The notes: generated by a model from the sequence alone, not told the origin. A stretch of DNA of 64,000 bases from an uncultured Rhodospirillaceae bacterium (GCA_937927415.1 CALBDS010000004.1:1-64000); one strand, 5' to 3'; shown: positions 1-8,656, numbered from the stretch's first letter. Made by a program: numbers and translations.

Positions 1-85
1 AAAAATAGCAAAAACCTCTTGTTAGCGCCTATGGGGCATCGCCCCGAACCCCCTTCTCTTTTATCGATCAAAAAAAGGGGGTGGT

Positions 86-105
86 TTGGAGGCGTCAGCC
101 TCCAA
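86..105 (-). terminator. Hairpin terminator after the HAD nucleotidase gene
   Basis: An 8-bp perfect stem (86-93 with 98-105, loop 94-97) lies just after the stop of the minus-strand nucleotidase gene. Read on the minus strand it is followed about 10 nt later by a run of seven T (complement of 70-76). A second possible stem (49-55 with 75-81) overlaps the T-run. Probably an intrinsic terminator, though the T-run is further away than usual. Confidence 0.5.
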
Positions 106-130
106 GCGGGGCCGGGACAGTCGCCCCGCG

Positions 131-826
131 TCACTCGGCGGAAACCGCCACCGTCTCCAACCAGCCGGGAAGGTCTTGGATCACCACATCGATATGGTCG
201 CCGGTGCCGATGGCCGAGCGGTCGGGGTGCGACCATTCGGAATCACCGTCAACCCACACGGTCACCATGCCCAGCGCGTGGGCCGGCACCAGATTGCGGG
301 CGATGTCTTCGACCATGCAGGCGCGGGCGGGGTCGATGGCGAACTGCTCCACCATCTGCTGATAGGGGCGGGGATCGGGTTTCGGCACATAGCCGGCGGC
401 CACGATGTCGAACACCCCATCGAAACAGGCGGTGATCCCCAACCGGTCGGTGACGTTGCGGGCGTGCTGTTCCGACCCGTTGGTGTAGATCAACCGTCGT
501 CCCGGAAGCCGCAACAATGCCGCCGCCAGTTCCGGTGTCGGTGACACCGGCGTCACATCGATGGCGTGCACGTAATCCAGGAACGGAATCGGATTGATGT
601 CGTGCTCAACCATCAGCCCGCGCAGCGTGGTGCCGTGGTCACGAAAATACTGCTTTTGCAGCGCCCGCGCCTCTTCGGACGAAATATTGAAATGATCGGC
701 GATGAACGAGGTGATGCGCTGGTCCACCTGGGCGAACAAATTGCAGGAGGCGGGATAAAGAGTGTTGTCCAGATCGAAAATCCAGCAATCGACCTGATCC
801 AGTGTCCGCGCAGGCATTATGGGCAT
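131..826 (-). CDS. Pyrimidine 5'-nucleotidase, HAD superfamily
   Basis: Soluble HAD-fold phosphatase of 231 residues, of the family annotated as pyrimidine 5'-nucleotidase (dephosphorylates pyrimidine mononucleotides). The nucleophile motif FDLDNTLY has its aspartates at about residues 18 and 20. The motif II region YTNGS, the motif III lysine in PKPDPRPY and the motif IV acidic pair in MVEDIARN follow in normal order. The start is taken at 826, preceded on the minus strand by AGGGA; an ATG at 817 or 886 is also in frame. It is divergent from dapD. Exact substrate is inferred from family resemblance only. Confidence 0.8.
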   Translation of the reverse strand: MPIMPARTLDQVDCWIFDLDNTLYPASCNLFAQVDQRITSFIADHFNISSEEARALQKQYFRDHGTTLRGLMVEHDINPIPFLDYVHAIDVTPVSPTPELAAALLRLPGRRLIYTNGSEQHARNVTDRLGITACFDGVFDIVAAGYVPKPDPRPYQQMVEQFAIDPARACMVEDIARNLVPAHALGMVTVWVDGDSEWSHPDRSAIGTGDHIDVVIQDLPGWLETVAVSAE

Positions 827-888
827 GATCCCTGTCCGATGATATCGTCGCACCTTAAAGATGGGGAGCTTTGCCGCTGGGCGCAAAT

Positions 889-930
889 GGAAAACGGCGG
901 AGCCGCCGTCTGGCTGCTCCGCCGTTTTCC
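889..930. repeat. Perfect 15-bp inverted repeat in the dapD upstream region
   Basis: Bases 889-903 and 916-930 are exact reverse complements (15 bp) around a 12-base spacer. The spacer side also contains a 7-bp palindrome at 893-908, so two mutually exclusive hairpins are possible. It sits in the 435-bp gap between the divergent nucleotidase and dapD genes. There is no T-run on either side, so it is not an obvious terminator. A TTGACA at 1169-1174 could be a -35 box for dapD but its -10 is poor. Nothing else is recognised in the gap. Confidence 0.6.
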
Positions 931-1261
931 ACGAAATGGGCTTTGTTGCCCGGCACCCGCCGGTGGTTTGTCCCCCGGCTTTTGGTAACGTTCCTCCCTA
1001 ACCTCGGGCCAAGCGGCACGCAGGTCACGAATGCCTGCTATGTGTCAGATGATGGGGTGGTAACGCAAGCAAAATTTATCACGAGGCTCATTTTTGTCGA
1101 AATGGCAACGATATGGGGCATGCAAACGAATGATGGTGATCCACCCGCCCTTCGGCACCCCCCATCTGTTGACAAGGACCGGACGCACGGACCATCTTTC
1201 GCGGCCCCGGTGATTCCTGCGTATGGTATCGCCTGCCCTTTTTTGCCCGAACGGACACACC

Positions 1262-2104
1262 ATGAGCCACGCCACCCTTCAAGCCACCATCGAAGCCGCT
1301 TGGGAAAACCGCGACAGCCTGTCCACCAGCACCCAGGGCGCCGTCCGCGCCGCCGTGGACGAATCGCTGGCCGGTCTGGATTCCGGTGATCTGCGCGTCG
1401 CGGAAAAGGGTGCCGACGGCTGGACCGTCAATCAGTGGCTGAAGAAAGCGGTTCTGCTGTCGTTCCGTCTGAACGCCAACGAGACGATCCCCGGCGCCCC
1501 CGGCGCCTCCCCCTGGTACGACAAGGTGCCGACGAAGTTCGAGGGCTGGACCGACGCCACCTTCCAGAACGCGGGCTTCCGCGCCGTGCCCGGCTCGTTC
1601 GTCCGCCGTGGCGCCTATGTGGCGCCGGGGGTGGTGCTGATGCCCAGCTTCGTCAACATCGGCGCCTATGTGGACAAGGGCACTATGGTGGACACCTGGG
1701 TCACCGTCGGCTCGTGCGCCCAGATCGGGAAGAACGTGCACCTGTCGGGCGGCGTCGGCATCGGCGGCGTGCTGGAGCCGCTGCAGGCCAACCCGGTGGT
1801 GATCGAGGATGATTGCTTCATCGGCGCCCGCTCCGAAGTGGTCGAGGGCGTGATCGTGGAGCGCGGGTCGGTCCTGTCCATGGGCTGCTACATCAGCGCG
1901 TCCACCAAGATCATCGACCGCACCACGGGCGAGGTGTTCGTGGGCCGGGTGCCGGCCTATTCGGTGGTGGTCCCCGGCAACATCCCCGGCAAGCCGATGC
2001 CCGACGGCACCCCCGGCCCCAGCCTGTACTGCTGCGTCATCGTCAAGCGCGTGGACGAGAAGACCCGCGCCAAGACCTCCATCAACGACCTGCTGCGCGA
2101 TTGA
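1262..2104 (+). CDS. dapD: Tetrahydrodipicolinate N-succinyltransferase
   Basis: Cytosolic enzyme of lysine/meso-diaminopimelate synthesis that transfers succinyl from succinyl-CoA to 2,3,4,5-tetrahydropyridine-2,6-dicarboxylate. The 280-residue length is normal. An alpha-helical N-terminal domain leads into a left-handed beta-helix of hexapeptide repeats (about residues 110-230, seen as G-x-x-V-x-P-type steps such as VAPGVVLMPSFVNIG). The start at MSHATLQ is the usual DapD start. It is followed 5 bp later by dapE, so the two consecutive steps of the succinylase branch form an operon. Confidence 0.97.
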   Translation: MSHATLQATIEAAWENRDSLSTSTQGAVRAAVDESLAGLDSGDLRVAEKGADGWTVNQWLKKAVLLSFRLNANETIPGAPGASPWYDKVPTKFEGWTDATFQNAGFRAVPGSFVRRGAYVAPGVVLMPSFVNIGAYVDKGTMVDTWVTVGSCAQIGKNVHLSGGVGIGGVLEPLQANPVVIEDDCFIGARSEVVEGVIVERGSVLSMGCYISASTKIIDRTTGEVFVGRVPAYSVVVPGNIPGKPMPDGTPGPSLYCCVIVKRVDEKTRAKTSINDLLRD

Positions 2105-2109
2105 CCGCC

Positions 2110-3288
2110 ATGACCATCGACGCCCTGCCGCTCGCCCAGGCGCTGATCCGCTGCCCCAGCGTCACGCCCCAGGATGCGGGCGCGCTGGGCGTGTTGGAAG
2201 ACGCGCTGAAACCGCTGGGGTTCACCTGCCACCGCCTGCGCTTCCAGGCGCCGGGGACCGAGGCGATCGAGAACCTCTATGCCCGGCTGGGGGACGGCGG
2301 CCCCAACCTCTGCTTTGCCGGGCACACCGACGTGGTGCCGCCGGGCGACCTCAAGGCGTGGTCCATCGACCCCTTCGCCGCCGAGGTCCACAACGGCCGG
2401 CTCTATGGCCGCGGGGCGGTGGACATGAAGGGGGCGGTGGCTGCCTTCGTCGCCGCCGTGTCCCGGCGTCTGGCATCGGGCAAGCCGCTGGACGGTTCCA
2501 TCAGCCTGCTCATCACCGGCGATGAGGAGGGGGATGCCGTCAACGGCACCCGCCCGGTGCTGGAATGGCTGGCCGACCGGGGCGAGCGGCTGGACGCCTG
2601 CGTGGTCGGGGAACCGACCAACCCCAAGATCATGGGCGAGATGATGAAGATCGGCCGGCGCGGCAGCGTCACCGGCCGTCTGACCGTCCTTGGCGCCCAG
2701 GGGCACGTGGCCTATCCCCATCTGGCCGACAACCCCCTGCCCCGGCTGGTGCGGATGCTGGACGCCATCGCGTCGGAACCGCTGGACCAGGGGACCGAGC
2801 ATTTCCAGCCCTCCACCCTGGCGCTGACCACCATCGATGTGGGCAACGCCGCCGGCAATGTGATCCCCGCCGCCGGCCGGGCGACCTTCAACATCCGCTT
2901 CAACGACGCCCACACCGCCGCCGGGCTGGAAGCGTGGGTGCGCCGCCGGTTCGATGCCGTGTGCGCCGCCCTGGGCGGCACCTATGACCTGACCATGACC
3001 TGCAGCGGCGATTCCTTCGTCACCGCACCGGGGCCGCTGACGGAACTGGTGTCCGATTCGGTGGCGGCGGTCGTCGGGCGCCGGCCCGAGCCGTCCACCA
3101 CCGGCGGCACGTCGGACGCGCGGTTCATCAAGAATTACTGCCCGGTGGTGGAATTCGGGCTGGTCGGCCAGACCATGCACAAGGTCGATGAGCACGTCGC
3201 CCTGGCCGATCTGGACGCCCTGACCGGCATCTACGCCGCCATGCTCGACGGGTTCGCCCGCCTGCCTCTCAATTCCCGGACGCTCTGA
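2110..3288 (+). CDS. dapE: Succinyl-diaminopimelate desuccinylase
   Basis: Zn-dependent M20 peptidase-family enzyme of 392 residues that hydrolyses N-succinyl-L,L-diaminopimelate in the lysine/DAP pathway. Visible metal and catalytic residues are His72 and Asp74 in the GHTDVVPPG motif, Asp105 in GRGAVDMKG and the Glu139-Glu140 pair in GDEEGDAVNG. The C-terminal metal His is in the GQTMHKVDE motif. A dimerisation lid domain lies between. The start codon comes 5 bp after the dapD stop. It shares transcription with dapD and perhaps the membrane gene that follows. Confidence 0.97.
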   Translation: MTIDALPLAQALIRCPSVTPQDAGALGVLEDALKPLGFTCHRLRFQAPGTEAIENLYARLGDGGPNLCFAGHTDVVPPGDLKAWSIDPFAAEVHNGRLYGRGAVDMKGAVAAFVAAVSRRLASGKPLDGSISLLITGDEEGDAVNGTRPVLEWLADRGERLDACVVGEPTNPKIMGEMMKIGRRGSVTGRLTVLGAQGHVAYPHLADNPLPRLVRMLDAIASEPLDQGTEHFQPSTLALTTIDVGNAAGNVIPAAGRATFNIRFNDAHTAAGLEAWVRRRFDAVCAALGGTYDLTMTCSGDSFVTAPGPLTELVSDSVAAVVGRRPEPSTTGGTSDARFIKNYCPVVEFGLVGQTMHKVDEHVALADLDALTGIYAAMLDGFARLPLNSRTL

Positions 3289-3316
3289 CGCGCTGCCCGG
3301 CGGAAGGATCCATCCC

Positions 3317-3889
3317 ATGGCCATCACCGCAGGCGAGATCATCCGGTCGGTCTACGGCGCCTATCGTCTGGCGCGGTTCGACCCCGGCGGCATGGCCGAT
3401 CTGGACCGGACCCCGGCGGGCGCCCTGCGCTCCTTCTGGGCGCCGGCGCTGATCCTGCCGTTCTATGCGGTGCTGATGGCCCTGCGCCTGCCCGAATCGG
3501 CCGAGGACACGCCGCTGTGGCAGGTGATAACGGTGGAGGGTCTGGGCTATGTGATCAGCGTGGCGCTGTACCCGCTGGTCATGCACCACATCTGCACCAC
3601 GCTGAACCGCGCCCCGCTCTACGCCGGCTTCGTCAGCGCCTACAACTGGTCGGCGGTGGTACAGATCGCGGTCTATCTGCCGGTCAGCCTGCTGTCGCTG
3701 TCGGACCTGCTGCCCGACGGGGCGGCGGGGGCGCTGGTGTTCGGCGTGACCATGGCGATGCTGACCTATCAGTGGTTCATCGCCCGCACGGCCTTGCAGG
3801 TGGGGGGCTTCGCCGCCGCCGCCCTGGTCCTGCTGGACCTGTTCCTGGCCGCCCTGGTGGGCGACATGACCGACGCCCTGCTGGGATGA
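3317..3889 (+). CDS. Conserved integral membrane protein, function unknown
   Basis: A 190-residue hydrophobic protein with about five predicted membrane segments (near residues 40-57, 75-90, 105-128, 138-150 and 160-183) and a short cytosolic N-terminus. It resembles the Yip1-like or generic DUF membrane families of alphaproteobacteria but I cannot name the family with confidence. It starts 28 bp after dapE, so it may be the last gene of the dapDE transcript, which ends at the strong hairpin at 3917-3944. No catalytic motif is visible. Confidence 0.75.
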   Translation: MAITAGEIIRSVYGAYRLARFDPGGMADLDRTPAGALRSFWAPALILPFYAVLMALRLPESAEDTPLWQVITVEGLGYVISVALYPLVMHHICTTLNRAPLYAGFVSAYNWSAVVQIAVYLPVSLLSLSDLLPDGAAGALVFGVTMAMLTYQWFIARTALQVGGFAAAALVLLDLFLAALVGDMTDALLG

Positions 3890-3916
3890 CCGGGCAGCGA
3901 CGGTAAACCCACAAAC

Positions 3917-3944
3917 GCAAGGGGCTGGTTTCCCAGCCCCTTGC
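3917..3944. terminator. Bidirectional hairpin between convergent genes
   Basis: A 12-bp perfect stem (3917-3928 with 3933-3944) with a TTTC tetraloop lies between the plus-strand membrane gene and the minus-strand DUF1476 gene. It likely ends transcription in both directions, although no long T-run follows. Confidence 0.6.
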
Positions 3945-3985
3945 CCTGCCATCCCGCGTTGGCCGATCCAGGCCGGATCGGGGGA

Positions 3986-4306
3986 TTATTCCGCCATCAC
4001 CTGCTGGTGGGCGGTGTCCAGAAGCGTTTCCAGCTCCTTGTCCACGCGATGTTCGGAGATGTCGATTCCCTTGGTGCGGAAATCGTCGATCAGACGGGTG
4101 CGGATATGGTGCGGCCCGGCGGTGGCGATGTCCGTATCCAGGATCTGGCGGGTGTAGGCTTCGGCATCAGCCCCGGTCAGGCCCAGGAGTCCGGCCGCCC
4201 ACTGCCCGGCCAGCTTGTCGCGGCGGGCGCGGATGCGGAACATAAGATCCTGATCGTGTTGGAACTTGTGCTCGAACGCCCTTTCACGCTCATCGAAGGT
4301 GGTCAT
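3986..4306 (-). CDS. DUF1476 protein, F1-ATPase zeta-inhibitor type
   Basis: A 106-residue, charged helical protein starting MTTFDERERAFEHKF, the signature start of DUF1476. In Paracoccus this family includes the zeta subunit, which binds F1 and blocks ATP hydrolysis by the F1Fo-ATP synthase. That role here is inferred from family membership. A GTG two codons upstream (4312) has a better spaced GGAG and could be the true start. No ATP synthase gene is nearby, as is usual for this family. Confidence 0.85.
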   Translation of the reverse strand: MTTFDERERAFEHKFQHDQDLMFRIRARRDKLAGQWAAGLLGLTGADAEAYTRQILDTDIATAGPHHIRTRLIDDFRTKGIDISEHRVDKELETLLDTAHQQVMAE

Positions 4307-4488
4307 GGGCACTCAGACTCCTCGGCTGGTTTTCTCGTTATACCGGAGAGGGCTTATATAACCATTTGGGACGGAAAGAAAAACCGCTGAGTCACAAACG
4401 GCCGCCCCTCCCCGTGCAGGCTTTGCGAAAACGCACGTTTCCATCGCCGTCCTATACCAATTGATATGGGGGGAATGCCAAACAAAAA

Positions 4489-4523
4489 CACCGGCAAACG
4501 GCCCGTCTGGCCCTTTGCCGGTG
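4489..4523 (-). terminator. Intrinsic terminator after the carboxypeptidase gene
   Basis: A 10-bp stem (4489-4498 with 4514-4523), with further internal pairing, is followed on the minus strand by TTTTTGTTT (complement of 4480-4488). It lies 66 bp after the stop of the minus-strand carboxypeptidase gene. Confidence 0.75.
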
Positions 4524-4588
4524 CTGTGTCTGCTCATCCGCGGACGGGATTGCGACTTACCGCCGCTCCCCCGCGGGGCCGGATACGC

Positions 4589-5863
4589 TCAGGTCCGCTC
4601 GCCCGACGGCGGCAGCGCCAGACAGTGGCTTCCCGCCTTCTTCAGCTTGGTGCAGGCGGTGCGCGCATCCTTTTCATCCAGCCCGGTCAGGCGGGCGCGG
4701 TACACCTTCTTGCCCTTGATGGTGGAGGTGGCGATCGACGGCTTGGCGTTGGCCAGCAGGTGCGGCTGCTTGCGCATGGCCTCGCGGGCGGCCTTTTCGC
4801 CGGCGGCGGCGGAGGCGTAGGCCCCGACCTGAATGGTCCACGAGGTGGGGGAGCGGACCGCCTTGGCCTTGGGGGCTGCGGCGCTGGCCACCTGCACCGG
4901 GCGGGCCGGGGCGGTCTCCGGATCGGCGGCCTGGGCCACCACCGGGGCGTCGTTGCCGCGCCCGGAGTCGCGGCGCAGCTTGGCGAAGGATGCGTCCAGC
5001 AGTTCGGCCATCCGGTTGTCGCGGGCGACCGGCGATTTGCCGCCCATCACCACCGCCACCAGCCGCCGGCCGTCGCGGACGGCGGACGCCGCCAGATTGA
5101 AGCCCGACGCCTTGATGTAGCCGGTCTTGATGCCGTCCATGCCGTCGTACCGCGACATCAGGCGGTTGTGGTTGGGCACCGTGCGCCCGCCATAGACGAA
5201 GTTCCGGCGGCTGAAATAGGGATAATACTTGGGGTAATCGGCCAGCAGCGCACGGGACAGCATGGCGAAGTCGCGGGCCGTGGTCACCTGCTGGTCGTCG
5301 GGCAGGCCCGACGCGTTGCGGAACACCGTGCTGCGCATGCCCAACTGCCGCGCCTTGCGGGTCATGATCTCGGCAAAGCGCGACTCGCTGCCGCCGATCG
5401 ACTCGCCCAGAACGACGGCGGCGTCGTTGGCGGATTTGGTCACCAGCCCGAGAATGGCAGTTTCCACCTTGATCGACGACCCGGCGCGCAGGCCCAGCTT
5501 GGTGGGTGACATGCTCTGGGCGTGTTCCGACACCGGCAGCGACTGCTCCAGGCTGAGGCGCCCGGCCTCCAGCGCCTCGAACGTCAGGTACAGGGTCATC
5601 ATCTTGGTCAGGGACGCCGGATGGGTGATGACGTCGGCGTTTTCCTGATGCAACACCTCGCCGGTCCGGGCATCCATCACGATGGCCTCGTACTTCACGG
5701 CCAGGGCCGGCAGGGCGGTCAGAAGCCCGACGGCGGCCACCAGACCGGCGATACCCCGTCGGAACACACCCGTTCGGGCCGTGTCACGGCAGACGGTGTT
5801 GCCCTGCCCGGCACAGGTCATGGCGGCGTCGGCGGCGGACGCGGCGCGCTGCAAGTCGGTCAT
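4589..5863 (-). CDS. D-alanyl-D-alanine carboxypeptidase (S11) with SPOR domain
   Basis: Penicillin-binding-protein type DD-carboxypeptidase of 424 residues that trims the terminal D-Ala of peptidoglycan stem peptides in the periplasm. The three active-site motifs are present: SLTK (Ser84 to Lys87), SAN (144-146) and KTG (246-248). A hydrophobic signal segment spans about residues 38-55. A C-terminal SPOR domain (about 340-420) should bind glycan strands lacking stem peptides, targeting the enzyme to septa. The long N-terminus before the signal segment suggests the true start could be the internal Met15. It ends at the terminator at 4489-4523. Confidence 0.93.
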   Translation of the reverse strand: MTDLQRAASAADAAMTCAGQGNTVCRDTARTGVFRRGIAGLVAAVGLLTALPALAVKYEAIVMDARTGEVLHQENADVITHPASLTKMMTLYLTFEALEAGRLSLEQSLPVSEHAQSMSPTKLGLRAGSSIKVETAILGLVTKSANDAAVVLGESIGGSESRFAEIMTRKARQLGMRSTVFRNASGLPDDQQVTTARDFAMLSRALLADYPKYYPYFSRRNFVYGGRTVPNHNRLMSRYDGMDGIKTGYIKASGFNLAASAVRDGRRLVAVVMGGKSPVARDNRMAELLDASFAKLRRDSGRGNDAPVVAQAADPETAPARPVQVASAAAPKAKAVRSPTSWTIQVGAYASAAAGEKAAREAMRKQPHLLANAKPSIATSTIKGKKVYRARLTGLDEKDARTACTKLKKAGSHCLALPPSGERT

Positions 5864-6154
5864 GGTGCCCCCGGATGATGCTGTCCCCTACCATCGCGCA
5901 TAATGGTAAAGTCGAGGATTTTCAGTGTCTAGCGGGAATTCGTTAATTTCCTGCTTCCGCATCCGCTGGTGCTTTTTCGGCACAGGCGAGGGGGGAAGAG
6001 AAAGCGGACGCCGGCACCGCCGGAAAGCCATGCGCCTTTCGCACCTCTCCTTTAGCCGCTGGCGTGCGCTATATCAAACCGAAGATGCAGAGGCCGGCAC
6101 GCTTTATCACAAGCGGGCAACGGCCGGGGGCCGGCGATGCGGGGGACGGACGGG

Positions 6155-6910
6155 ATGAACGGACAGGGGATGGTGCGGCTGATGGGGCTGGCCCTGCTGG
6201 GCTGGCTGGCGGGGTGCGCCGCGTCCGGGCCGGCGGATCTGCCGGTCGAACGGGGCCTGAGCTGGTTTTCCTATCTGAACGGCGACGATCTGCGGCGGGC
6301 GTGCGGCCAGGACCGGGCCGACCGTTTCCGGCTGGTGTTCAACGCCGATTACAACCACCACATCCGCACCTACGACATCGCCGCCGACCCCGAAAAGGGG
6401 GGGGCCGCAGTGGTCGCCCGTGTGATCGAAACGGCGGATCTGGCCCGGATCAGCCCCACCGATCCGTTGGGGCCGTGGCGGGGACAGCGGGCGGAAACCC
6501 GGCTGACGCCGCGGCAATTCGCCGAGTTCGTCCGCACCCTGTCGGACAGCGGCGCCTTTGAACCGCTGCCCGGCACGCTGCGGCTGCCCTCCAACGGCAT
6601 CTATTGGCTGGTGAACGGCTGCCGCAGCGGGGCGTGGTTCTTCAACGTCTACCCCTACCCCACGGACCGTTTCGCCGACGCCCGCTTCGCCGGGCCGCTG
6701 GAACGGATGGACGGCACCGGCGTGCCGTTTCCGCCCCTGCCCGCCCCCGGCGACGCCCCGCGGATGCTGCCGCCGGCCAGTTCCCGCGACGACAACGGCG
6801 TCTTCTTCGAGCTGGAGGTCAACCGCGACGGGCTGGTGGGGCCGACCCATCTGTTCGGCCCCTGGAAGCTGATGGGGCAGGACCCGGACCGCCAGCACCT
6901 GCTGGGCTGA
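6155..6910 (+). CDS. Hypothetical lipoprotein
   Basis: A 251-residue protein with a lipoprotein signal: short basic N-region, hydrophobic core and lipobox LAGC with Cys21 as the lipidated residue, so it is probably anchored in the outer membrane. The mature part has no domain I recognise. It holds acidic and proline-rich stretches and a few aromatic clusters (for example WFFNVYPYP). In-frame ATGs at 6137 and 6170 are alternatives. It stands alone between two minus-strand genes and converges on the Anbu gene 43 bp away. Confidence 0.7.
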   Translation: MNGQGMVRLMGLALLGWLAGCAASGPADLPVERGLSWFSYLNGDDLRRACGQDRADRFRLVFNADYNHHIRTYDIAADPEKGGAAVVARVIETADLARISPTDPLGPWRGQRAETRLTPRQFAEFVRTLSDSGAFEPLPGTLRLPSNGIYWLVNGCRSGAWFFNVYPYPTDRFADARFAGPLERMDGTGVPFPPLPAPGDAPRMLPPASSRDDNGVFFELEVNRDGLVGPTHLFGPWKLMGQDPDRQHLLG

Positions 6911-6953
6911 CGGTTCCAAAGGCCAAGGCCCTCCCCCACCGCAAGCGCCGCGG

Positions 6954-7703
6954 TTACGATTTCACCGGATGGCGCAGGGCTTCGGGGACCAGCGTGTCCA
7001 CCCACGGGCCGTCCGGCATGCGGCGGGCCAGATCGGTGATGTTGCGGTTCCACCACTGGCGCTGTTCGGACAGGTCGTCGTAGTCGAAGTTCGACTGGCG
7101 CCACGTCCGTTCCGCCGACTGATAGGTCACCATGTCGATGGGGAAGCCCACGTCGCTGGTGGAAACCCGCGTGGAATCAAAAGACAAATAGGCGATCTTA
7201 AGAGCCGTCTGAAGATCGGTGTCGTATTTGAGCGCCCGGTCCAGGATCGGCTTGCCATAGGCGGTGGCGCCGATGGACAGGTACGGGGTGCGCTCGTCCA
7301 CCTCGATCCAGTTCCCTTCCGGGTAGACCAGATACATGGTGGGTTCATGATCCTCGGTCAGCTGCCCGCCGATGATGGCGTGCAGGTTGAAGTGCAGCTT
7401 GGAGGATTCCAGCGACGCCTTGTCCTCCTCCGCCACCTGGCGCAGGCATTGGGTGAAGGCGCCCACCGCGTCCAGCATGGTGGTATAGGTTTCACCGCGG
7501 CGGCGCTGCATGTCCCGGCGCAGATAGGCCAGGGTCTTGTCGCGCACGCTGCGCAGGCCGGAATTCATGATGAAGAAGCGGTCCCCCCCGCTGCCCATCA
7601 TGGTCACCTTGCGGGCCGATGACAGCTGGGTGCCGCTGGTGATCCGCCCGTCCGACAGGCCGATCAGGCCCCCCGCAATCTTGATCCCCACGCAATAGGT
7701 CAT
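6954..7703 (-). CDS. Anbu-type proteasome-like peptidase
   Basis: A 249-residue protein beginning MTYCVG, the hallmark of Anbu (bacterial proteasome homologue, an Ntn-hydrolase fold). Removing the initiator Met would expose Thr2 as the N-terminal nucleophile. The LSDGRIT segment (Asp near residue 18) and the lysine in SARKVTMM match the conserved catalytic Asp and Lys. Upstream in-frame starts to 7745 would block Thr exposure and are rejected. In many genomes anbu sits with a transglutaminase-like gene, an alpha-E gene and a circularly permuted ATP-grasp gene; none is next to it here. Substrate unknown. Confidence 0.88.
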   Translation of the reverse strand: MTYCVGIKIAGGLIGLSDGRITSGTQLSSARKVTMMGSGGDRFFIMNSGLRSVRDKTLAYLRRDMQRRRGETYTTMLDAVGAFTQCLRQVAEEDKASLESSKLHFNLHAIIGGQLTEDHEPTMYLVYPEGNWIEVDERTPYLSIGATAYGKPILDRALKYDTDLQTALKIAYLSFDSTRVSTSDVGFPIDMVTYQSAERTWRQSNFDYDDLSEQRQWWNRNITDLARRMPDGPWVDTLVPEALRHPVKS

Positions 7704-7881
7704 AACGAATGGTCCCGTAGAAACAGCGTTCCGAAGGCCGCTCATTTCGCCCCCCCGGGCCGCAAGGCCGGGCAGAGCGCCGGGCGGGCCGCCCTCCCCT
7801 CATCCCGTACCGGCTGGGCCTAGGTATCACAACACAGGCCCGTTTGCGGCAGGCTTCTTCGTCCCACCCCGGCCCCACCCT

Positions 7882-7902
7882 TTATTGTGCAGTGCACAAT
7901 AA
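7882..7902. promoter_or_regulatory. PhaR-like operator upstream of first phasin
   Basis: A perfect 21-bp odd palindrome (arms TTATTGTGCA, centre 7892) sits 5 bp upstream of the -35 box of the first phasin promoter. Its TGCA-rich core resembles sites bound by PhaR, the repressor of phasin genes in PHB-producing proteobacteria. A matching 15-bp core is found at the second phasin gene. Confidence 0.65.
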
Positions 7903-7907
7903 GCCCC

Positions 7908-7936
7908 TTGACCCCCGCCCCCCAGCGGATTAGGGT
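7908..7936 (+). promoter_or_regulatory. Candidate sigma-70 promoter of first phasin gene
   Basis: TTGACC at 7908-7913 and TAGGGT at 7931-7936 are separated by 17 bp. The pair is bracketed by two palindromes, one just upstream of -35 and one just downstream of -10. The same arrangement occurs at the second phasin gene. Confidence 0.5.
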
Positions 7937-7940
7937 TGTT

Positions 7941-7957
7941 TTGCTGCATTGCAGCAA
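7941..7957. promoter_or_regulatory. PhaR-like operator at the start of the phasin 1 transcript
   Basis: A perfect 17-bp odd palindrome (arms TTGCTGCA, centre 7949) begins 5 bp after the -10 box, where bound repressor would block initiation. It contains the CTGC-N-GCAG type core reported for PhaR sites. Confidence 0.65.
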
Positions 7958-8071
7958 GCCGTTTCGATCGCGCCCCGACGGGCACGATCCCGCGCGGGCC
8001 GCCGGTGATGGAATCGGACACCCGCCGGAGGATAGGGAAAAACACGCGCAATACGGAAGGAAGGCGCAATC

Positions 8072-8557
8072 ATGACCACCACCGCCGAAACGACGCCGGA
8101 AACCGCCCAGATCCTCGAAGAGGTGGCGACCACCGCCCAGCACCAGCTGGACGCCATCATCAAGGCCAGCCAGGATCAGGCTGAAAAGGCCTCGGCCCAG
8201 TTCCTGAAGGGGTACGAGGACGTCGCCGCCTTCAACAAGGAAACGGTGGACGCGCTGGTGCTGTCGAGCAGCATCGCCGCCAAGGGCATCGAGGACCTGA
8301 GCCGTCAGGCCGCCGATTATGCCCGCATCGCGTTCGATGACTCCGTGGCCCTGGGCAACGCCCTGCTCAAGGTCAAGTCGGCGCAGGAGGCGCTCAGCCT
8401 GCAGAACGCCTATATCAAGGCGTCCTTCGAGAACGCCGCCGCCGAGTCGGTCCGGTTCCAGGAACAGACGGTGCAGATCATCACCCAGTCCCTGGCCCCG
8501 CTGAAGGCCCGCGCCAAGGCCGCCGCCGATCAGGTCGCCAAGGCTCTGGCCGCCTGA
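8072..8557 (+). CDS. Phasin family protein (first copy)
   Basis: A 161-residue, Ala/Gln/Lys-rich amphipathic helical protein of the phasin family, which coats polyhydroxyalkanoate granules. The phasin core runs over about residues 25-145, with the typical pattern seen in KGIEDLSRQAADYARIAFDD. A good AAGGAAGG lies before the ATG. Two palindromic operators flank its promoter, pointing to PHB-responsive repression by PhaR, whose gene is not in the window. The terminator at 8625-8656 separates it from the second phasin gene, so the two are separately transcribed paralogues. Confidence 0.92.
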   Translation: MTTTAETTPETAQILEEVATTAQHQLDAIIKASQDQAEKASAQFLKGYEDVAAFNKETVDALVLSSSIAAKGIEDLSRQAADYARIAFDDSVALGNALLKVKSAQEALSLQNAYIKASFENAAAESVRFQEQTVQIITQSLAPLKARAKAAADQVAKALAA

Positions 8558-8624
8558 CAGCGGGGGTTATCGCTTGACGATTGCGTCAAGACGATGATCC
8601 GGCACGGACTGTTGCAGTCATGAA

Positions 8625-8656
8625 ACGGCCTGGCGGCCTGTCCGCCGGGCCGTTTT
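8625..8656 (+). terminator. Intrinsic terminator after first phasin gene
   Basis: A two-part stem (8625-8630 with 8648-8653, and 8632-8636 with 8642-8646) ends in TTTTGTTT. A weaker 7-bp hairpin without T-run lies just upstream at 8573-8590. Confidence 0.75.

Noticed and set aside
1169..1198. Promoter for dapD from TTGACA at 1169
   Set aside because: The -10 candidate at 17 bp spacing matches consensus poorly.
4313..4537. Minus-strand open frame between the carboxypeptidase and DUF1476 genes
   Set aside because: It contains the carboxypeptidase terminator and no domain or ribosome site.
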